In this document: positions 45,129 through 55,363 of the stretch, piece after piece
Position numbering within the stretch: position 1 is the stretch's first letter
How the letters are laid out: each line of letters opens with the position of its first letter
Position numbers and translations under genes: made by a program
Source of the DNA: Tetrapyrgos nigripes
Lineage: Eukaryota; Basidiomycota; Agaricomycetes; Agaricales; Campanellaceae
Reading direction: 5' to 3'
Assembly (NCBI GenBank): GCA_013368315.1
Contig: JAACJM010000299.1
Location: 1-64,000 of the forward strand
DNA length: 64,000 bases
The notes under the pieces: model-generated
Database searches by the model: none
The model's input: only the letters and a program-made list of their open reading frames with translations
What the model was told of the DNA's origin: nothing

Positions 45129-46212
45129 TTATTGATAAGTAATTTGCCCTTCGCTCTCCATCTTCCTGAAAAGTTCCCAAGCGCCGTTCTTGTCCAACTC
45201 GACCCTTTGCGCAGTGCCGGCCTTCCAGTCCAAACCGTAGGAAAGCAGATGCTTTCGGGGGTATGCTCCAGGCTGATGACCTGAGGTGACGATGAAATAT
45301 TCGGGATCGGTTGGTGGAAGTTGAAGCAGGGCGAGGATACCACTGATGGCACATTCCTGGAACGAGTTGTATGCCTCCTGGTGGGTGCTGAAGCCTTGAT
45401 AAACGGCCCGCTCAAAGGGTCGTCCGTTAGGGAGCTTCGTATATTGGGATGCACCAGCTTCTCCACAGGAGGGGAACCTAAAGAAGGAAATCACATTTGA
45501 ATGAGGAGAAGGGAAAAGCTGAGAGTAGACATACCATTTGGTGAAGATGCCATGCTCACCATCCAGGCCATAGTACACAACATATGCCTCATACTTTTGT
45601 TTGGCTTTAGGTTTGGAGGGAGACAACAGCGATGTATGCAAAGGGGTAGCCGAGGGTGGGTCAGCTGACAGCGGACCACGACGAGACGGCGTGGCTAAGG
45701 ATGCAGGTGTCCTAGAGGAACGACCGCTTTGGCGAGACGGCGTAGCAGGTGGGGAATGAACGGGGTTGCCGAGCTCTAGAGAAAGATTGTCTGAAAGATA
45801 TTAGCAACGATTAAAAATAATAAAAGAACTTTTGATGTACTCATGTAGGATTCCAGTGCACCTGAGCTAGTTGCAAGGGTGGCTAAACCTTGCTTGACCT
45901 GGTCTTCGGAGTCCCTGAGCAGCTGCTCGGCCGTTTGACAGTTTAATTCTCGTTGAAAAATCACTACAGCAAATACAATTCATTAGTGGTAGTACAACTA
46001 GAAAGCCATGAAGACTCACTTTGATGGTCTCGCAAGACTGACATCTGGAGGTCAACACCATGCTGCAAGTGCAGCAATTGTTCAGTATTGCTCTTGACGG
46101 GAGACGAAGAGCGCGAAGACTTGACTGGTGATGGCGAACAAGGTTTAAATGGAGAGGCTGTGATAATACAAGACGTTAGAATTAGCCCAGACACGAGAGA
46201 GAACATACCCAT
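45129..46212 (-). CDS. KDZ accessory protein with RNase H1 N-terminal (viroplasmin-like) domain
   Basis: I place the start at 46212: the four-base exon ATGG is spliced to CCTCTCCA, giving MASPFKPCSPSPVKSSRSSS. This explains why no good ATG exists further upstream. The middle is a helical region (TEQLLHLQHGVDLQMSVL, LRDSEDQVKQGLATLAT) and a Ser/Pro linker (PATPSRQSGRSSRTPASLAT). The C-terminal domain reads YEAYVVYYGLDGEHGIFTKW, then the splice to FPSCGEAGASQYTKLPNG, then FERAVYQGFSTHQEAYNSF, matching the hybrid-binding domain at the N-terminus of RNase H1. It ends MESEGQITYQ. It faces the plus-strand gene at 46354 with only 141 bp between start codons, so the two probably share a promoter. A nucleic-acid-binding role in transposition is inference. 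Confidence 0.72.
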
Positions 46213-46353
46213 TGAGTAGACTGTATTGGTTGGTGGACAAGCTGGTTCGTTTGAATCAACATGCACGTGAGATTGTTGATTGCACGTGTACTGTGTTTAT
46301 TACATACACAGGGTCTGAGCTCCTGCAATTTTTCGTTGATTTCCTCAGACCCA
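46213..46353. promoter_or_regulatory. Bidirectional promoter inside the KDZ element
   Basis: 141 bp between opposite start codons at 46212 (-) and 46354 (+). It contains two CACGTG E-box-like sites: GCACGTGA at 46263-46270 and GCACGTGT at 46282-46289. Shared control of the two accessory genes is inference from layout. Confidence 0.45.
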
Positions 46354-49050
46354 ATGACCCACTATCCACGCCAGGGAAGATTTGACCTCCAGCAAGACAT
46401 GCCTGGCTTTGAGAGGTTTGAACCCGACATCATCCACTCGTTCTCTCGGCCGAACCATGGGAGTTATACATATAGTTCCCATGCTCAATACAATGGTTCA
46501 CATCATCAAAACCGTGCCACTCAATACAACGGTCCTCGTTCCCGTGTCTTACTCACTGAATTGGGCTCCTCAGCAGGCCTACAGCCGGTGAGTCTATTGT
46601 ACGGCAGTAATTCGGAAGTGGACTGAGCTGGTCCAGTTTAACCCTTCACAGCTGTTTCGGCAGCCACCTGCAACTCAAAATGTGCTGGGTCACGTTGACC
46701 CAGTGCGTCAGGTTCCAACCAGCACCATTCCCACACCTCAGAGTCATTTTGACGTGTCCAACACTCGGTATAACACGTCTCATGGTGTAGTTTGCAAGAA
46801 CTATATCGTGCAGCCACAACCCAGGTTTTCGCCAGCCTTCCCATCCTCTGGTGTTGGTTCGGCTCCCCTTCAGCCTTCGGTCAGGCCAAACCTTCCCATC
46901 CAGACTCTACAACTGGTCTTGTCAGTAGGTCAACCCCCAGTTACTGGTACAGCCTGGGGCGGTCGACGTGGTGGCTGAGGACATGGCTCGTATGGTGGTA
47001 GTGGCGTCAAGCGTCGTTCTGACTCTCAGAATGACGCTATCCAACTCTATTGGCAGTCACCTGTGGTCAGTGACCCTGTGGATCCACTCCTGGAGCTTCT
47101 GACATCGTGTCCAGTACCACCAAAACCAACGCCTCAATCTGAGTCGTCTTCTGAACGGTGGAATAGTCATCTTCTGCCAGAGGTGGGTTCAGCCAAGGAA
47201 AGTGGAGTGGCCTTCTCCATTCACTCTTTGCTGAACCCCTCGTCATCATCTTCATCAACTACCCTCTCCTCTTCTCCCCTTCCACCATCTACAATCTCCT
47301 CACCATCACTTCACCAACCTCTGCACCTTCTACTCTATCATCTGGTTCTAAAAGGCCTGAAGCCAATGCTGATCCACCACCCTCCCCACTTGGAACACCT
47401 TCCCTGCTCGAAACGCCTGCCCTGTTCCAAACGCCTTCAGATTTGAGCGGTGCTTCACCCTCAGAAGCCGACTCTTCAGTTCCAGTTGTTCGTCCTCGAA
47501 TTGGAGATGCCGAGAAGAAGCTGAAGGATAATGGTGCTGCCCGTCAACTTCGAGATGCGGTGGCTCAGCGGTTAGATGTGTTCGACCAGGATATGGAACA
47601 AATAGCGGCGGAACATGGGGTTTCAGTTCTTCGAGTGCTGAAGCTGGTTGGTGTGCACCAGGCATTCAGAAAGCGGAGGAACAATAGCCTTATGAATGCC
47701 GCAGTTCATTCAAAAGGGAGGGAACTCAATGACAGTCAGTTTCTCTTCATAATTGTTGTTTATTCTAGCTAATTTTCTTATGACTGTAGGACGAGCAAAA
47801 GGGAACTGGTACAAGCTGCAAGAACTAATAGAGGAGGTCAAGAATGATGAACGGCTGTGGTCAATCGTCCAGGGTGACCCTGAGTCTGAAGAGGCAGCAG
47901 AACTACTACAGGAGCTGGCGGACTTCCAAGCCGATAGCTTTCAAGGTCTTCGTGCTAATGAGAAGGCTAACGCTAACGACGTGTCAAAGCGGTTTGGCCA
48001 GATCTCAGAACAGGTGTGTACATGGTTTATTTATTAAAGTATAGCTAGACTGACCTCATGTTCTCTTCCAGGTGACAAACCTCGCAAAATGTACCGAGTC
48101 GATAGCGTTCGGCTTCATCTGTCAGAGTAGAAGTGGTCAGACCTTTCCTCGGGCGATGTTTGCTTCAGGCCCCATCGACAAGTTCCTACTGTGGAAATGG
48201 GGTGTAACTGGTCAGCAGCTGGTTGATGCATGCGAGGCGTATTCTATCGCAAGTACGACAGGACGGTCTAGGGCACCATCAGCAAAGAAGATGAGGCAGG
48301 AAATTGTGAAGGCCATTTGTGATGGACTGCGTACGTCTTCTCTTTTTCCAGTTGCGAAGCTTGCGTCTCACAGAACTTTCAGGTGAAGTCACTGGGTCGC
48401 CTAGCCTCAACATGGAATACAAACATTACGAGTATCTCATCGTCAACGAGTACAGCGTACACATTGTAGGATGGCCAGCAGGTGTGGACTTGATCAGTCC
48501 TCACAAACTGAACGCCAGCGATACCCTCAAGCTTTACACTGCCATCAAGAACCAGCACTGTCACTGGAAGAAAATGACAGCAAGTGAGCGGACCGCAGCT
48601 AGGAAGGCTCTTGACGTCAAAGTCAAGGAGGGTAAATTGAAGGTTCCGGAGGTAAAGACTCGAGGGGGAAAGGGGAAGGGGAAGGAAGTGAAGGGGAAGA
48701 AAAGAGAGAGGAGGACCGTCTACTCTAGTAAGACGAAGAAGCAGCGTACCGAGGGAGGTAAAGGCCGGGTTGTGAAGAGCCGAAGGGTCATAACCTCCGA
48801 TGAGGAGGAGGACAGTGAGGAGGAGATTGAGGACAAACACAGTGACAGGGAGGGCAGTGATCATGGCGAGGCGGGAGATAGCATGGAAATGGACGACTAT
48901 GACACCGACGACGACTTTCTGCTAGCACCCAACCCTGCTGCCATTGTCCTCTCCCCACCAGTCTGGAGTGAAGATCTAGAGGAGGATTTTGAAGATATGG
49001 GAGCAATGTTCATTGACGATGGTGTAGATGAACTTATTGATGAAGAGTAG
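46354..49050 (+). pseudogene. Large KDZ accessory protein with acidic tail, frame interrupted
   Basis: The start MTHYPRQGRFDLQQDMPGF at 46354 opens a Gln/Ser/Pro-rich region. After one intron the frame reaches WGGRRGG, then TGA at 46976-46978, then continues GHGSYGGSGVKRRSDSQ; an Arg codon there would complete an RGG-type stretch. A second break, a one-base shift or an unrecognised intron, lies in the Ser/Thr-rich part near 47280-47320. Downstream is an ordered region (RIGDAEKKLKDNGAARQLRD, GVSVLRVLKLVGVHQAFRKR, RAKGNWYKLQELIEEVKND, MYEYKH-like YEYLIVNEYSVHIVGWP) that I recall from agaricomycete proteins of unknown function near KDZ elements. It ends in a Lys/Arg-rich segment and an acidic tail (DDYDTDDDFLLAP, DELIDEE). 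Confidence 0.65.
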
Positions 49051-49197
49051 CATTGTACAGAGGGATTCCGATGTCTTGAAGCTTCATAATGCACATATAA
49101 TCTTGCCTATGTGTATAATATTAATGTAGTTAGGTAGATTTACACGCCTACATATAATACACCTTTTGATACCTTATACCCTGAGAACTGAAGTCCC

Positions 49198-49371
49198 TTG
49201 AGTAGCAGAAAGTGCTAAGTGACCTACTCCCCTTATAATCCCACTCACGAAGTCCAACTGGCCATCGGAGGGCATCAAACTGCCCGGAATTACACTAAGT
49301 GCCTTATGTGAAAGGCGCTTCTCGGTACATCAACGCCTTATATAAGTCCGATCAATTGGTCATATTAGGTG
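49198..49371 (-). repeat. Right terminal inverted repeat of the KDZ element
   Basis: Reverse complement of 40331-40503 with few differences. The outer end is CATATTAGGTG at 49361-49371. Confidence 0.92.
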
Positions 49372-49379
49372 TGAGTAAG
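49372..49379 (+). repeat. Target site duplication, right copy (TGAGTAAG)
   Basis: Identical to 40323-40330 and adjacent to the right terminus of the KDZ element. Confidence 0.9.
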
Positions 49380-49441
49380 TAGTAAGGCCTAAGGCCTAAG
49401 GGGTAGTAGAGTTGTATCGTCGTCAATTTACAAAACTGCAG

Positions 49442-51242
49442 TCACGTAATTGAAGTATGGTGACGTAACCTCAAACTCTGAAAACCTTTGTATTCGTCGA
49501 AAACTTCAACATCCAAACCCAGACCTTCCTGTTTCAAGGCGCGTAGTCCGGGTATAATGAGGTTGGACCAATTATGTCCTGCCGGTGTGCGGAACTTGGC
49601 ACACAGCTTCAACCTTTCTAAACCCACTACCGTATTATGATCACCTGTCCAGGCTTGCGAACGTCTCTCCGAGGAATCAAACGACAAGCGGTGCGCTAGT
49701 GCGGAGGATCTTGGTTTGCGGGACCTAAGCATTGAGATAACGAGGTCAGCATTTGGAAGGCCTTCTTCGTTTTCATGGGCACTGCCCGACCAAAAGCTGC
49801 CTAATAAGATTTCAAGATGGGTCTAGGTGGGTAGTAGCGGAAGGCTGACGAGACCGGCCGCCGAAAAATTGTCAATGCCACCGTCTTTGATGGTCAGACT
49901 CCGTACAAGATTGCCTGTGAAGAGTTTCGCAAAACTGCTTCCCAGATCCATTTTCAGGCATTTGAGCCTGGGCAGCAGCTCCAAAACGGCTAAAAGCTCC
50001 TGATCAGATTTGAAAAACCCTCTACGGAACTCGAATAGCTCCAGTGAACATTTCGACCTCGCGAGCATCGCCCTAAAACTTCGCTGCACGGACTCGTCCT
50101 GACCTGCAACTGACCCGGACAGTTGCAACCTCGTCAAACATGGCAACGTCAACCCCTCGAAGTGCGATTGCCGCGTGCTCGTCGTCGACGTGGAGTTCAA
50201 GAGATTGTAGGTTCTTGTGCGTCATATCAAGTTCGTCGAAACCGTCTCCAACCTCCAACGACAGATGCTCTAGGCCTCCACACAGCTCCAACATGTCTTC
50301 AGGTGACCCGTCTACCCAATGATCACAGATCCTCAACTCTTTGAGTTTCTCGAATGGGAAGGGAAGAAAGGAGTGAAAGGCATCCAGGGATAGGGAGCGT
50401 AACGCTGGCCAACGGACAAAGAGGTGAAAGAACGTGTTTTCTTCCAATAGCAGAGAAGCATATGTCCAGTGGATATTTAGGACTTCTAGACGATCCAATG
50501 ACCAATCTGTGGGTCGAGGTATATGACGCATGCGATGGAACCCTTCAGTGTAAATGTCCCGATGCAAGAGAAATGTCGCCTCCTTCCATTTCAACCGATG
50601 GGATAAAATGATCTCCAGCGTCTTCCATCCGTTTTCATGCAACTCGTCCAGATCATCTTCGTCATCTGTACCCGCGGTGGCAGAGATTTTGAAAGTCAAA
50701 GGTACATTGCCCGAGCGATCCAGATACTGCTGTAAAAGCAACATGGTGCGAGGAGTCGAATTGCCGAAGTCTATATTCAAGCAAGACCATAAAGTTGGTC
50801 GAGAATAGACGATGTTTCTCCAAACGTTACACGTATGCGAGAGAGTAAGGGTGGGTGCACCAACGTGTCCTGGGTATATTGTGAGACCCTCTGGGCAAAT
50901 CGCAAAGGCAAATATCTCGGAAAGGAGCTCTGCAGGAAGTCGACGGACTGGAGCAAGGAGGGACTTGTGCTCGTCCGTGTATCGATGTAAGGTTTTTCGC
51001 TGCTCTTGCAGTTTGTTCAAGATTTGAGTTATCGCTCCAATTTCGGTGTCGTAGCGTTCAAGATCTCGTTCGGCGTCTTCTACAAGATGTTGGATACGCA
51101 AGATGTCAGTTTCGGATGGAGTGTACATTGTGCGCAACTGCTGCATGGACGAAGAAGAAGCAGAGAGGGGGGTGCGATGGGCTGCTGTGAATGTGTTGTT
51201 GCATTTTTGACAGAGAGTTGTACTTGAGAGCATTTCGGGCAA
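49442..51242 (-). pseudogene. F-box pseudogene, paralogue of the gene at 36704-38530
   Basis: Starts MPEMLSSTTLCQKCNNTF at 51242 and follows the intact copy closely through ILRIQHLVEDAERDLERYD, APVRRLPAELLSEIFAFAI and WPALRSLSLDAFHSFLPF. Near 50165 the frame shifts: the DDEHAAIA end of one frame continues in another as HFEGLTLPCLTRLQLSG. That second frame runs to LPLLPT and an in-frame TAG at about 49823-49825, after which THLEILLGS and NADLVISMLRSRKPRSS continue to the end. Two independent lesions therefore separate it from a working gene. The KDZ element inserted about 60 bp beyond its 3' end. Confidence 0.85.
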
Positions 51243-52374
51243 AAAAAAAGTCGAAAAAGCGTTAGAGCTGTCTTAAGCTTATGAGTTCATTTTCAATGCA
51301 AGGGTGACAGACTTGAAAAATGGAGACTCACGGAGGAGAAGCCTGAATAGGCCTTTCAAAGATGGAAAATTCTGCTGTTGTTGACTTCAAGAGCGTAGGT
51401 AACAGAGAGACGCGACTGCGAGTCACGTCACTCAAATTTCTTTCTTTTGCAACCGTCATTGGCTTGCACAGGCTAGACCCTCGGTAATCTCTTTTTTGTA
51501 TCTAGAATGAGCTCAAGAAGACCATGGCCTCGCTGGGGTTAGTGAGAAATGCCAATCCAATTTGGCACTACTGGCAGCCGCCTTAGACGTCCCAACCAAG
51601 TTCCAACTGCTCTTAACTTCCTTCTACCTCGTTGCACCTCTGGCTTGTCTAGTTGCGTCTTGAATCCAAACTTTGCCATCTCCATTTTTTCCCCCTTCTG
51701 ATAGCCCTTCCAAAGCTCGTAGGTGTTCTTTTCGCATCTGTTTGGCTAAATCTTGATCAAGACTGGACGCGCAGCAGATCTAGAAGTACGATTATGCCTT
51801 GCCCTACGTCTTCCATCCCAACCTGCTGTACCTACTAGTAGAGAATCCTTCTGCGCCCTCTGGCACTCAGTGTCGTCGTCAACGAACAGCAGGTATGTTT
51901 TGATTCGCACTACTCAGCGCTTACTCACTCAAACGATGTTTACTAGGCCCTGCTAATGCCAATGTGACGCCCGTCCATACTACTGTCTCGACTCCTGAAC
52001 GACATTCTTAATTCTGTAAGTTGTCCTAGCGCATTTTTACCGTTCCCTTTTTCATTTATCATGGAAGAGTTCGCCGTGGCTGAAGATAGTCAGCACAATA
52101 GTGGCCTCGAATCCAATAGTGTTTCGTTTCATCAACATATAGTGGGTGTTCTACAGGCCGTGGTATACTTGACCAGAACCACTCACTATGGGCCAGTTGG
52201 GTCGTCCAGTTTCATTTGAATTCTAATTCTCCGAGGCGAGTGTTTATCATGCTGGGTACGTCTTTCATCAGTCTGGCGAGGAGCGTCCCTTTCAGTTTTG
52301 GGTCGGATGGGCCTTAGGGTGAGTTTCTTAAACAATCCGTTGTCCAATGCGCTCGCTGATACCGTCTAACGTAG
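51243..52374. other. Duplicated F-box upstream flank, then unassigned DNA
   Basis: Up to about 51730 it matches the upstream flank of the intact F-box gene (38990-39290). The part from 51730 to 52374 may hold degraded 5' exons of the NAPE-PLD-like fragment that follows, but I cannot trace them. Confidence 0.5.
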
Positions 52375-52708
52375 TTAACCGAAGACGCAACCCACACCCT
52401 TCTTTCCATTCTCCATACCTCGCCGAAGGATGCAGTTTCGCTGGCACAAGACGTAAGAGCAGGTCATACACTAGGAATGCATTTCGGGACATTCTATGGA
52501 AGTGAAGATGAGAGCGTCCAGCCGTTGGTTGAACTAGCAGAAGCCTTGATGGATGGTAGCGAAGAGGTGGTATGTAACATGAACGTCAAACTGCTGCCAA
52601 AGGGTCGAGGAGCGGGCAAATCAACTAAGAGAGTCCTGGAAGAAAGATGCAGGGTTCGGAATCATCGACACTGGCCAAACGGTCGTTCCGCTATACACCG
52701 ACGATTAG
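52375..52708 (+). pseudogene. 3' fragment of a NAPE-PLD-like metallo-beta-lactamase-fold hydrolase
   Basis: The frame reads EDATHTLLSILHTSPKDAV, then SLAQDVRAGHTLGMHFGTF, then ESVQPLVELAEALMDG. The HTSPKDAV and GMHFGTF blocks match the C-terminal part of N-acyl-phosphatidylethanolamine phospholipase D-type hydrolases, where the His helps bind the zinc pair. Splicing a 75-nt intron (GTAGCGAA to CTAAGAG) joins to ESWKKDAGFGIIDTGQ and ends PLYTDD at 52708. I find no upstream exons with the H-x-H-x-D-H core, so this is probably a truncated gene. It may instead be intact with diverged 5' exons. Confidence 0.6.
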
Positions 52709-52877
52709 TTTGATGCATCTAAACCAACTCTTCATTGATATTACTCTACTATATAATACATACAGTAACATACATATAAACGAGAATATGTATATATGGT
52801 CATCTAACGGTTTACTGGGAGGTTGTCCAAAAGCTAGGGTATACTTTTCAGCGCAGAAAGAGCTCTAAATATCACTG

Positions 52878-54147
52878 TCATGCACGATAGGAGGGGGGAG
52901 CACCAACTGAGGATGCAACTGCGAGACTTGTCATTGTCATAGGTAGATGCGTCTCTGTATTAGGGGAAAGGGAGAACGAGAACTGGTATGGTTGTGGTCG
53001 TGAGCGCTTTCCCCTGCTATCTGTAGATGCCTTGAGCATTTTTTGAGTTGTTGAATGGCGACTACGAGTGTGAAATTGGCAGTGGCACAATGAACGGCTC
53101 AACCACAAAGTCTGATAAGCCAGACCCCGTCCCATTCCACTTTCGATATCGTCCTGGACTGGAGTCAGAAATAGTCTTTGCTTCTCTCATATCTCCAAAG
53201 TCTGGCTCCTGGGGGTCGAGTGTCAAATGCGAGGATCTTTTGAGCCGTTTCTTCTGGACGCGTCTCCTCCGGAAATAGATCAAGCCGACCCCACACAGAA
53301 ATAATACGGCTAAAGGGATCGCTATGGCTGCTGCAAGAGTTCGGGAAAAAAAACCCCGAGTTTGAGGAGTTCGGATCTTGGGACACTAGGGAATTATTTT
53401 GGTCGGTTGTGTTGGCAGAGAGTCCATCATCATACCTGAAAGGTCCAGAGAGAAGAAAAGCAGACCAGTAATTAGCATGAGAAGAAACATGGACAGGAAA
53501 TGTCAAACGCACGTATATACCATCTTGTCCAACAATATCAGACTGTCAATATATCCATTTACGAGAGTAAAGTTATGTGTTTTGTATGGGAGACTTTCAT
53601 TGACGTAGACGGGGACGTTGTACTGGTAAGGCGTGCCCAGATCGGAGCCGTTTTTGACGAAAGTGCCCACCTTACGAATAATTTTAGACAACTGGCTCGA
53701 GAGGATACGAGTGAAGATACCCACTAGCTCACTCTCAATATAGAAAGAAAGGTTGGAAGTGGGGATGTGGCCACTAGGAAAGGCATTGACAAGCACGATG
53801 TATACATACACTGCAGTACCTGGAGAACGGAGAATTTTACACGAGCCAAATGGAGGGAACAATCAGACGTACTTACCATTGAACGTCAGACTCGCAGTCA
53901 AAGGGTCCCCACCATGATACTGCCCGTCATGCCATGTTTGATCGTACACTGGCACGCTTGGGTCGCCTGGAGCCTGAGTTGGTTTGGCCACACATGTACT
54001 GCAGTTTGCGTTGTTCCACACCCCTTGATACTGGATAGTCGTTCCTTGTCCATCTCCAAAAGTGTCGTCAACTGTCCTATTCATCAGAACAGCCGAGGTG
54101 AGAGGGGTAGTGAAGAGTGACCAAAGCCATGCCTGGAGGATACGCAT
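52878..54147 (-). CDS. Single-pass membrane protein with secreted N-terminal domain
   Basis: Starts MRILQAWLWSLFTTPLTSAV at 54147, a signal peptide. The ectodomain has TIQYQGVWNNANCSTCVAKP, HDGQYHGG, LTASLTFNG and, after a splice, TAVYVYIVLVNAFPSG, with several N-glycosylation sites (NCS, NLS, NGS, NES, NFT). A Ser/Asn-rich stalk (ANTTDQNNSLVSQDPNSS) precedes the transmembrane helix AAAIAIPLAVLFLCGVGLIY and a basic stop-transfer RRRRVQKKRLKR. The cytosolic part contains VVEPFIVPLP and ends GAPPSYRA. The last join needs a 35-nt intron or a frame change near 53050. This architecture is common in Agaricomycetes; function is unknown, possibly surface sensing or adhesion. Confidence 0.75.
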
Positions 54148-54729
54148 AGATGGGGAAGTGAGGAGGACAACAGGAGAAGAGTCTTGACCGAATGAGCCAG
54201 GACCATACCTGGACTCTGGAGGTACATAAATGGGAGGCTCCAGTAAACTTCAAAGCCTATTCATGTTCAAATCTGACCTTTCTTGATTTTTCAAATTGTC
54301 CGTATCATCGATACAGGTGATGAACTTTATGTGTTGATAGCCTCAACTGACGGAGTTGCACGGACAAGAACGGGTGCAATAGTATTGTCAGGACAAGAGA
54401 AGGATCAATCGACTCCACTGCTAAGCAGCTTTGTTAGACTCGAGCGAGTTGCTTCCGAAGGTTTGATGAAAGTCGACAAGTCGACTGTCATCAAAGTGTT
54501 ACAACTGGTTCAACCGAGTCTAACAGCTTAGGTAACTAGATAGACAGTTAAAAATAATAACAAGTTTACAAAGCGACCGTAAGACACATACAGCGCAGTT
54601 CCTGGTACCGTTGAAAGTCAGAAAGTGTGAAGGCTAGCAATCAGAGCAGAAGCGACTGCGTGGATATAATGCAGTGTGGAGAGAGAGAGAGAAATTTATT
54701 ACACGGCATGGTCCACGAGTTGAACGCCG
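54148..54729. other. Intergenic, 580 bp
   Basis: Promoter side of the membrane-protein gene. A short plus frame (54283-54531) has no recognisable domain. The last part is the hAT-type MITE's insertion target. Confidence 0.45.
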
Positions 54730-54737
54730 GTTTCCAG

Positions 54738-55355
54738 TAGGGCTGGGCGCCGTACCCGTACATACGGGTCCGTATCCGTACCGTGTCCACTCCAAGCTGA
54801 GGTCGAGACGGTACGGTATACGGTACGGTCTGACCCGTATCAGACCGTACCGAATACGGTCTTTACGACCGTGATACGGGTAGGTGACACATTAGCCTTA
54901 TATGGCAAGTGTAACGCTTTCACGTGACTGTGACATCGTCCAAAAAGGGAATAGTGAGTCCCAGTGCAGGTGGGGACGACATTTTGGGTTGCCGTTGGGA
55001 CTGACTGCATTGTTCTGCTTTACTCTAGGACAGAAGCTGGATCATTTCATGGGAATTTGTTGCCTCTTCTGACCCCGGTGATACCTCAATAGGAATTTTT
55101 CTCCACGCACATGCAGACCTGAAATATCAATGAAATATACTCAAGGTACGCAATTGTTTTCATGCCTGAAATTGACTGATGATGGATTTTTTATTCACTG
55201 ACCGTAAGTACGGTATACGGTACGGTATACGACCCGTACCCGTACCGTCGAGGACTTTTTCTGCAAGGCATACGGTACGGGTTCGGCATGTCCGTAAAAA
55301 ATACGACCGTATTTTATACGGTCGTACCCGTATACGGGTACGGTTCCCAGCCCTA
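54738..55355. mobile_element. hAT-type non-autonomous element (MITE), 618 bp
   Basis: The left end reads TAGGGCTGGGCGCCGTACCC and the right end, reverse complemented, TAGGGCTGGGAACCGTACCC. An exact 8-bp target duplication, GTTTCCAG, flanks it (54730-54737 and 55356-55363). TAGGG termini and 8-bp duplications are hallmarks of hAT elements. Both subterminal regions are packed with GTACGG/CCGTAC and GTATACGG palindromic units (54750-54890 and 55195-55345). No transposase frame is present. Confidence 0.87.
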
Positions 55356-55363
55356 GTTTCCAG

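Larger units (their letters stand above)
40331..49371. mobile_element. Complete KDZ-superfamily DNA transposon, 9,041 bp
   Basis: The element is bounded by terminal inverted repeats that start CACCTAATATGACCAATTG on both sides and stay nearly identical for about 174 bp (40331-40503 and 49198-49371). A perfect 8-bp target duplication, TGAGTAAG, flanks it. Inside are a KDZ-type transposase gene on the minus strand, two further minus-strand genes, and one long plus-strand gene. Eight-base target duplications are reported for Zisupton-type elements of this superfamily. The insertion lies in the 3' flank of an F-box pseudogene. The transposase and the plus-strand gene carry premature stops, so this copy is probably not autonomous now. 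Confidence 0.9.

Noticed and set aside
45964..46266. Longer N-terminus starting at 46266 for the RNase H1-N-like gene
   Set aside because: It depends on a GTG start, and upstream in the same frame there is a stop and no ATG. The ATGG micro-exon at 46212 gives a clean splice and natural N-terminus.
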